64,000 nucleotides of DNA. Source: Catellatospora methionotrophica (GTDB lineage: Bacteria; Actinomycetota; Actinomycetes; Mycobacteriales; Micromonosporaceae). The DNA is taken from positions 1 through 64,000 of the forward strand of contig NZ_JAAOTJ010000002.1 of assembly GCF_011297335.1 (NCBI RefSeq), read 5' to 3'. A model generated the notes under the pieces. It made no database searches, was not told the origin of the DNA, and was given only the letters and a program-made list of their open reading frames with translations. This document shows positions 58,715 through 64,000 of this stretch, in pieces; within the stretch, counting starts at the first letter, position 1; each line of letters begins with the position of its first letter. The position numbers and the translations under genes are program-made.

Positions 58715-60622
58715 TTACTGGAAGCGGGTGCCGGTGCTGGGGTTCCAGCTCGGGTCGATGACGAGCGGGGTGAGGGGCTGCGGGGTGAGGGTCTGGGCCG
58801 ACAGGCCGGTGGCGGGCGCGATCGGCAGCTTCAGGACGCTGCCGGCGAGATCGATGGTGGCGGTGGCGCCGGTGGAGTGGGCGCTGACGAACTCGGGGTC
58901 GGTGAGGGTGAGGACGACACCGAGTCGCTGGCTGGCGGGGATGACCTGGTCGATGGGGCGCAGTTTCCAGGTGATCGTGTAGTAGGTGCTGGTGTTCATC
59001 GCGGTGGTGCTGGTCAGCGAGTCACGGTGCTGGCCGTCCATCCAGCCGCGGGACAGCACCTGGTAGGCCGCGCTGGAGACGACCTTGGCGGTGTCCTTGT
59101 AGCAGGCGTCGTCGGTGCTCGACGACGAGCCCCAGCACGACTGGCTGGTCAGGGTGCTGATGCCCTCGCCGGAGGCGCGGTAGTTGACCCGCGTGGCGGT
59201 GCCGTACGTGACGAGCTTGGCGGTCAGCGTGGTGGTGGCCTTGCTGGACCGGACCCGGAGCGTGATCGTCGGGGTGCCGGCGATACGCAGGTCGGAGGTG
59301 AGCACCGGGGTCTGGTAGACCTTGCGGCCGGTGCGGGCGGTGGTCGGCGAGCTGACCGCGTTGGCTTCGCTCAGTGACGGCGCGTCGGTCAGCGACAGGC
59401 TGCCCGAGCCCGCTCCCGACGGTGCCAGCACGCCGGGGTTGCCCGTGCCCTGCAGCACGTAGTTGGCCGTGGTGGTGCCCGACGGCGGCCACTGCGTGCT
59501 GGTCTGCCAGACGTCGGCGGCGCGTTCGACGTCGGCCATCGGCTCGCTCATGATGCCGTTGTCGATGCCCTTGAGCCAGAAGTCGAACCAGCGGTGCAGG
59601 GTGTCGACCCACGTGGCGCGCCGGAAGTCGAACGGGTCGACGTGGCCCTCCTGGGACAGCCAGATCTTGCGCGGCACGTTGTTGGCGGCCAGGGCGTCCC
59701 ACCACTGTCCGAAGTGCACGCCCTGGACGTTCAGGTCGTTCTGGCCGTGTACGACGAAGACGCTGGCGTGCACCGACGCCGCCGAGGGGACGTAGTTGCG
59801 GGCGGCCCAGAACGCGTTGTAGTTGCCGTTGCTGACGGCCCCGCTGCTCAGGGCGCTGGACACGGCGGAGCAGGTGCCCGAGGGGCGGCCGTTGACGGTC
59901 GTGTGCAGGCTGGGCACGGAGCTGACCTTCGGGTTGACCATGCCGTTGACCCGGTTGTAGTCGTACCAGCTGGAGATCGCGGCGATCGGCACGATGGTCT
60001 CCAGGCCCTGCACCCCGGTCGCGGCGACGGCGTTGGCGATGGTGCCGTCCCACGACTTGCCGATCATGCCGACCTTGCCGGTGCTCCAGGTCGTCGCGTT
60101 CACGATGGTGCCGCTCGCGGTGCGGCCGACCGCGCGGCCGTTGAGCCAGTCGACGACCGCTTTGGCGCCCTGCACCTCCTCGGTCCCGCCGACGTCTTCG
60201 CAGCCCGTGGAGCGGCTGGTGCCGGCCAGGTCGGCGGCGACGAACGCGTAGCCGCGCGGCACGAAGAAGTTGTCGTAGTACAGCGGGAACTTGGTCACCG
60301 TGCCGTCGGCGGCGTAGACCTTCTTCTCGGACTCGTTGCCGCGCCCGCAGCACTGGTAGTAGGGCGAGGCGTCCATGACGACCGGCACCTTCACCCCGGC
60401 CGTGGCGGCTTCGCGGGGTCGGATGACGTCCGCGACGACCTTGTCGGGGGTGCCGTTGCCGTCGTTGTCGAGGGTCGTCTCGACGTACACCGTCTCGCGG
60501 ATGGCGGTGGTGTAGTCGTAGACCGGGTCGCTGAGCAGCGCGACGGGTGCAGCGGATGCGGGTGCGGCCAGCGCGGTGGCGCCGAGCATGGCGAGCACGC
60601 ACAGGAGGGGTATGCGACGCAT
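58715..60622 (-). CDS. secreted CocE/NonD-type hydrolase (Xaa-Pro dipeptidyl-peptidase-like)
   Basis: A 635-residue exported serine hydrolase. A signal peptide ends near ASA-APV (about residue 24). The alpha/beta-hydrolase domain shows GKSWDG (nucleophilic serine), VVHGQNDLN (aspartate) and EGHVDP (histidine); the C-terminal jelly-roll domain (about residues 440-600) is that of the X-Pro dipeptidyl-peptidase S15/CocE family. An early acidic loop, TTLDNDGNGTPDKV, is a calcium-type motif common in the secreted members. It probably releases Xaa-Pro dipeptides or cleaves esters outside the cell. A terminator of repeat family T follows. Confidence 0.9.
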   Translation of the reverse strand: MRRIPLLCVLAMLGATALAAPASAAPVALLSDPVYDYTTAIRETVYVETTLDNDGNGTPDKVVADVIRPREAATAGVKVPVVMDASPYYQCCGRGNESEKKVYAADGTVTKFPLYYDNFFVPRGYAFVAADLAGTSRSTGCEDVGGTEEVQGAKAVVDWLNGRAVGRTASGTIVNATTWSTGKVGMIGKSWDGTIANAVAATGVQGLETIVPIAAISSWYDYNRVNGMVNPKVSSVPSLHTTVNGRPSGTCSAVSSALSSGAVSNGNYNAFWAARNYVPSAASVHASVFVVHGQNDLNVQGVHFGQWWDALAANNVPRKIWLSQEGHVDPFDFRRATWVDTLHRWFDFWLKGIDNGIMSEPMADVERAADVWQTSTQWPPSGTTTANYVLQGTGNPGVLAPSGAGSGSLSLTDAPSLSEANAVSSPTTARTGRKVYQTPVLTSDLRIAGTPTITLRVRSSKATTTLTAKLVTYGTATRVNYRASGEGISTLTSQSCWGSSSSTDDACYKDTAKVVSSAAYQVLSRGWMDGQHRDSLTSTTAMNTSTYYTITWKLRPIDQVIPASQRLGVVLTLTDPEFVSAHSTGATATIDLAGSVLKLPIAPATGLSAQTLTPQPLTPLVIDPSWNPSTGTRFQ

Positions 60623-60663
60623 CGATACATATTGTCATCGCCATGTGTCACTGTCCATGTGCT

Positions 60664-60709
60664 CGCGCGGGGCGGCGCTCCCGCGCGGGGAACGCCGCTC
60701 CCACGCGGG
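60664..60709. repeat. short tandem repeat, about 2.3 units of 18-20 bases
   Basis: Units begin CGCGCGGGG and end GCTCC (60664-60681, 60682-60701, partial to 60709). It lies between the lipoprotein stop and the hydrolase start. It can fold into GC-rich stems and might influence termination. Confidence 0.5.
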
Positions 60710-61111
60710 TCAGGCCGAGGCCATGCACTTCGCTCCGGCGATGCCGATGGCGAGTTCTCTGGTCGAGGCGGCCAGCACGGTGACGGCGTTGACGTCGCCG
60801 GTGTAGGCGACCTGGGCCGCGGATTCGCAGAGCTGCACAGCGTCGGCACCGGCGTCGTCGCCGAGGGTCGTGGTGATCACGACCGAGGTGCACTGGCCGT
60901 TCACGACGACCGAGCCGACTTTGGCGCTGTCCAGGTGGTCCTTCACCCGGTCGGCGGCCCCGCCGCAGGAGTCCGTCGGCTCACCCGCAGCGGAGGTGCC
61001 GGCCGTCGCCGGTGGGGCGGGGTCCGCCTCGTCGCCGCAAGCGGTCAGGCCGAGGACCAGGCAGAGGATCGTCGATGTGAGCAGGGTGGTGGTGCGGCTT
61101 CGGGGTTTCAT
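60710..61111 (-). CDS. small secreted lipoprotein
   Basis: A 133-residue lipoprotein of unknown role. The N terminus MKPRSRTTTLLTSTILCLVL leads to lipobox LTAC (Cys near residue 26). The mature part has a Pro/Ala-rich spacer and an alpha/beta domain (about residues 45-133) with paired cysteines, VVVNGQCTSVVITTTLGDD and a final KCMASA. I do not recognise the family; similar size and layout occur in many small actinobacterial cell-surface proteins. ATG 61111 is supported by the signal sequence position. Confidence 0.75.
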   Translation of the reverse strand: MKPRSRTTTLLTSTILCLVLGLTACGDEADPAPPATAGTSAAGEPTDSCGGAADRVKDHLDSAKVGSVVVNGQCTSVVITTTLGDDAGADAVQLCESAAQVAYTGDVNAVTVLAASTRELAIGIAGAKCMASA

Positions 61112-61163
61112 GTGGTCAGCCGTTCTGGAGAGGTTCGACGTGTGGACGGGCGGTCCGGGGGTG

Positions 61164-62021
61164 TCAGGGTGCGGTCGCCGTGATGAGCCAGAGTCCGGCG
61201 GGGAGCCGGTAGCCGACCCCGGGTTCACGGAACCGGTCGAGCAGCCCGGCCGTCGCGACGCGAGCGGCGGCCTGCTGCGATGCGGGCGCCGCCCGGTACG
61301 CGGCTCCGGCCGGTCCGATCTCGATGAGCCACTCGCTCACGGTGTCGGGTTCGTCGGGTGCCGGCATCGTGGTGTCGTGGCGTTCGACGGCGATCGTGTC
61401 GAAACCCGCCGCGGCGAGGATCCGGCGCGCCCGGCTCGGGTCGGCGAACGCGAACGGGCCGGGCTCGTCGCCGACCGGCAGCGGTGGGAGCGCCCCCACG
61501 TGCGGCGCGGCCCCGAGCACCGCCAGTGGTAGCCACGGGTTGGCGGTGCCGTCGCGGAAGACCGTGGCGGCCAGCCGCCCGCCGGGCCGCAGTGCCCGCC
61601 GGATGTTGGCGCACCCGGCAACCGGATCGGCCAGCAGCATCAGGGCCATCCGGGAGTACGCCGCGTCGTACGGCCCGTCAGGCAGCGCCTCGGTTTCGAT
61701 GTCGGCGGCGGCGAACCGCAGACCGGGATGGTGCTCGGGCGGGAAGCGGGTGGCCGCTGCGGCGACCATGGACTCCGCCAGGTCCACGCCGAGCGCCGCG
61801 CCGGTCGGCCCGACCGCCGCGGCCAGTGCCGCGGTGGTGCCGCCGCAGCCGCAGCCGGCATCAAGGACACGCTCGCCGGGCCGCGGGTTCAGCCGGGTCA
61901 TCGCGACCGCGCCCAACGGCTCGCCGAGCTGGTCCTGGCGGTCGGCGTGCCGGATCCAGCCGGGCGCGGCCTGTGCCCAGAACGCGCTGTTGCGGGCGCG
62001 CAGTTCGGCGGTGTCGGTCAT
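61164..62021 (-). CDS. class I SAM-dependent methyltransferase
   Basis: A 285-residue methyltransferase. Motif I VLDAGCGCGGTTAAL binds S-adenosylmethionine, GVDLAESMVAAA follows as the acidic second strand, and RRALRPGGRL is the post-motif III. The tail segments are less conserved. Members of this UbiE/Coq5-like group methylate small molecules; the substrate is unknown. The ATG overlaps the last base of the upstream monooxygenase stop, so both are in one operon, divergent from a TetR gene. Confidence 0.9.
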   Translation of the reverse strand: MTDTAELRARNSAFWAQAAPGWIRHADRQDQLGEPLGAVAMTRLNPRPGERVLDAGCGCGGTTAALAAAVGPTGAALGVDLAESMVAAAATRFPPEHHPGLRFAAADIETEALPDGPYDAAYSRMALMLLADPVAGCANIRRALRPGGRLAATVFRDGTANPWLPLAVLGAAPHVGALPPLPVGDEPGPFAFADPSRARRILAAAGFDTIAVERHDTTMPAPDEPDTVSEWLIEIGPAGAAYRAAPASQQAAARVATAGLLDRFREPGVGYRLPAGLWLITATAP

Positions 62022-62314
62022 CAGAACGGCAGCTCGGCGCCGTCGACGGTCATCGCCCGGAATCCGGCGCTCTTGGCCGCGTCGAAGCCGTCGGACTGGG
62101 CGGCCAGGCCAGCGGCACGTACCAGTCGTTCGGACTGGAAGCGCCGGAACGCCGCCTCGTCCTGCCACACGTTGATGATCCGCCACCCGTCCTCGGTCGG
62201 TCCGGCGACGTGAGCCAGCAGGCCCGGCGGCCGGTCCGGGCCGAGGTGCTGTTCGACCAGGCGGTATTCGGCCTCGCTCACACCGGGCATCTCCTGCAGC
62301 ACACCGAACGGCAT
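62021..62314 (-). CDS. ABM-like (antibiotic biosynthesis monooxygenase fold) protein
   Basis: A 97-residue ferredoxin-like dimeric alpha/beta-barrel protein. AEYRLVEQHLG, GLLAHVAGPTEDGWRIINVWQDEAAFRRF and a short C-terminal strand are typical of the small ABM-type or quinol-monooxygenase-like family. Some members oxidise aromatic polyketides without cofactor; others have unrelated roles. It is the first gene of a two-gene operon with the methyltransferase and starts 17 bases from the TetR-type operator. Confidence 0.82.
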   Translation of the reverse strand: MPFGVLQEMPGVSEAEYRLVEQHLGPDRPPGLLAHVAGPTEDGWRIINVWQDEAAFRRFQSERLVRAAGLAAQSDGFDAAKSAGFRAMTVDGAELPF

Positions 62315-62330
62315 ACGAACACATCCTTTG

Positions 62331-62349
62331 GTTAGAGTTTCGCTCTAAC
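62331..62349. promoter_or_regulatory. probable TetR operator
   Basis: GTTAGAG-TTTCG-CTCTAAC is a perfect 7-base-arm inverted repeat between the divergent ABM-like and TetR genes, so one repressor could control both. Confidence 0.75.
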
Positions 62350-62372
62350 GAATAGAGCACTACAGTGAGGCG

Positions 62373-63008
62373 GTGGTTGTCAAGAGGCGCTACGAGTCCG
62401 AGCGGCGACAGGAGCAGGCCCGGCAGACCCGCCGCGCGATCCTGGACGCGGCCGGTCGGCTGTTCGCCGGGGCCGGATACGCCGCGACTCCGCTGACGGC
62501 GGTCGCCGCCGAGGCGGGGGTCGCGGTGCAGACGGTGTACGCGGTGTTCGGCAACAAGCGGCAGCTGCTGTCCGATCTGGTCGACGTGACGACCGCCGGT
62601 GACGATGAGCCGGTGGCGCTCCCCGATCGCGCGTTCGTCGCCGAGATCCGGGCGCTGGCCGACCCGCGGGCCAAACTCGCCCGGTACGCCCGGCAGCTCA
62701 CCGAGGTCCACCAGCGCAACGCCGCGGTCATGGTCGCGCTGGCCGGGGCCGCCACCGCCGACGCCGACGCCGCCGCGATCTGGCGCAAGAGCGTCGAAGA
62801 GCGGCGGCGCGGCATGGGCATGTTCGCCGCCGAACTCGTCGCGACCGGCGGGGTGCGCCCCGAGCACGACGTCGACAGCGTCGCCGACGTGCTGTGGCTG
62901 GCGATGGACCCGCGCAACTACGACTGGCTGGTACGCACGCGCGGCTGGTCGGTCGAGCAGTTCGAGCGGTGGTATGTCGACACCGTCGGTGCCGCTGTGC
63001 TGGCGTGA
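62373..63008 (+). CDS. TetR-family transcriptional regulator
   Basis: A 211-residue repressor. The N-terminal helix-turn-helix (RRAILDAAGRLFAGAGYAATPLTAVAAEAGVAVQTVYAVFGNK, residues about 20-62) is canonical; the helical C-terminal part would bind a ligand. GTG 62373 is close to the HTH and follows the operator by 23 bases. It probably represses itself and the divergent monooxygenase/methyltransferase operon; the convergent flavin monooxygenase may be functionally related. Confidence 0.92.
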   Translation: MVVKRRYESERRQEQARQTRRAILDAAGRLFAGAGYAATPLTAVAAEAGVAVQTVYAVFGNKRQLLSDLVDVTTAGDDEPVALPDRAFVAEIRALADPRAKLARYARQLTEVHQRNAAVMVALAGAATADADAAAIWRKSVEERRRGMGMFAAELVATGGVRPEHDVDSVADVLWLAMDPRNYDWLVRTRGWSVEQFERWYVDTVGAAVLA

Positions 63009-63018
63009 GTGCCCAGGC

Positions 63019-64000
63019 TCATCTAGTACGCAGGCGGGTGTAGTCGGGCAGGTCGATCCGGTCGGCGGGCGGCGACGTGAACCGCCTGGCGACGCGTTGC
63101 ACGACCGGGTTCGCGGCGGTGGCCAGCAGCGTGTTGAGCAGACCGATCCCGAGTCGGCTGCGCGGGTGCGCGATACGCGGCGTGAACGGCGGCAGGTGCT
63201 GTGCCTGGGCGACATAAGGGCGCATGATCCGTTCGTACGCCCCGAACGCGTCGCGGTGCGCGGCGTGCGCGGCGAGTTCACCCGCCAGCACGTACGCCCC
63301 GACCAGGGCCAGGCTGGTGCCCATGCCGCTGATCGGCGAGGCGCAGTACGCGGCGTCGCCGAGCATGGCTACCCGACCCTTGCTCCAGCGCGGTGCGTGG
63401 ACCTGGCCGACGAGCTCGCAGTAGAACTCGTCGGCGGCGTCGAGTTCGCGCAGCACGCGCGGCGCCTCCCAGCCGACCCCGGCGAAGACGTGGCGCAGCA
63501 ACTGCTTCTGCTCGTCGGTCCGGAGCCGCTCGTAGCCGCGCGGCGGGCACAGGAACGACATCAGCGCCCTGGTCGTGCCGAGGTTGTCGGGTCGCAGCGC
63601 GACGACCCGGCCGCGCGGGGCGTTGTGCCAGCGCGCCCACGACCCGTCCGAGGCGGCGCGGGGGATGGTGAGGTAGGCCGTGTAGAGCCCGAGCGGCACG
63701 ACGCGCGCCTCGTCGCCGAACGCCAGCGTCCGGGTCGAGGAGCCGATGCCGTCGGCGGCGACGACCAGGTCGAAGGTGCGGTCCGGGCCGTGCGCGAAGG
63801 AGACCCGGACACCGTCGGTGTGGTCGTCGAGGGCGGTGATGCGGTCGCCGAAGACATACTCGGTGTGTTCGCGGGTGCGCTGGTAGAGCAGGTTCGCCAG
63901 CTCGCCGCGCAGGATCTCCAACTCGGCGACGAAACCCTCCCCGCCGAACGCCTCCGCGGCGAACGCGGCCTTCACCCGGTCGCGGGCGTCGACGAACGCG
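63019..64000 (-). CDS. FAD-dependent monooxygenase, N terminus outside window
   Basis: The C-terminal 326 codons or so of a group A flavin monooxygenase. The frame is open to the window edge, so the FAD-binding GxGxxG start lies beyond. Visible parts are RTREHTEYVFGDRI, the VVAADGIGSSTR (DG) motif and MLGDAAYCASPISGMGTSLAL (GD motif), and the last helix ends in RIDLPDYTRLRTR. It resembles the TetX-like or polyketide-hydroxylase branch. It is convergent with the TetR gene, ten bases away, and could share its function. Confidence 0.85.
   Translation of the reverse strand, partial: AFVDARDRVKAAFAAEAFGGEGFVAELEILRGELANLLYQRTREHTEYVFGDRITALDDHTDGVRVSFAHGPDRTFDLVVAADGIGSSTRTLAFGDEARVVPLGLYTAYLTIPRAASDGSWARWHNAPRGRVVALRPDNLGTTRALMSFLCPPRGYERLRTDEQKQLLRHVFAGVGWEAPRVLRELDAADEFYCELVGQVHAPRWSKGRVAMLGDAAYCASPISGMGTSLALVGAYVLAGELAAHAAHRDAFGAYERIMRPYVAQAQHLPPFTPRIAHPRSRLGIGLLNTLLATAANPVVQRVARRFTSPPADRIDLPDYTRLRTR

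Overview
The window is high-GC actinobacterial DNA (GTG starts are common, operons use ATGA/GTGA overlaps, spacers are short). Gene content fits a Micromonosporaceae-type actinomycete: LacI-controlled GH3, Asl1-like glycosidase, SET-domain protein, many APH-fold kinases, PASTA penicillin-binding protein, DmdR/IdeR iron boxes. The family placement is inference. No rRNA, tRNA, CRISPR or phage genes were seen.

The centrepiece (24446-44741) is an iron-regulated siderophore locus. Two iron boxes lie between a leftward FepC/FecCD-type ABC exporter-importer half (two permeases and an ATPase) and a rightward operon of a lipoprotein binding protein, a 5314-residue NRPS and an ATGA-coupled MbtH protein. 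The NRPS reads A-T-E / C-A-T-E / C-A-T / C-A-T-C with no thioesterase. This is the layout known for erythrochelin-type hydroxamate synthetases that release a diketopiperazine. A3 carries the N-hydroxyornithine code DMENLGLINK, A1 and A4 share the code DVFILGAVNK, and A2 has an unfamiliar code (DTWTSGFVQK). The ornithine N-hydroxylase and the acyltransferase that such a product needs are not in the window.

Left of it: APH kinase, PadR with a flavin monooxygenase, Asl1-like glycosidase, DUF3040, stand-alone trpF with a hydrolase, an orphan ModB-like permease coupled to an amidohydrolase, DUF4259 with an APH kinase, secreted SGNH hydrolase, an isolated hemC, a P-loop kinase, GNAT, an ArsR-SRPBCC operon, GH3-LacI, a secreted HNH nuclease, a coiled-coil/SET operon, and an enolase-superfamily dehydratase with a Gfo/Idh/MocA oxidoreductase. 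Right of it: a truncated gene, APH kinase, SDR, an unknown protein, a P450, a bifunctional PBP, a three-gene signalling operon (receiver-PP2C, CHASE3 histidine kinase, CheY-like receiver), PAP2 protein, pentapeptide-like membrane protein, HxlR remnant, secreted CocE-type hydrolase, a TetR-controlled monooxygenase/methyltransferase pair, and a flavin monooxygenase cut by the window end.

The most unusual signal is a set of short palindromic repeats. One family (1-66, 14241-14313), a second (45128-45197, 56813-56880), a terminator-like pair (10528-10575, 58665-58710) and a third family (34804-34866, 44764-44822) are each present twice. One copy of the last family lies in frame inside the NRPS, where it encodes a Cys/His-rich peptide in the A2-T2 linker; the other forms the broken 3' end of a neighbouring gene. 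A second AT-rich twin palindrome is in frame in the T2-E2 linker of the same NRPS.
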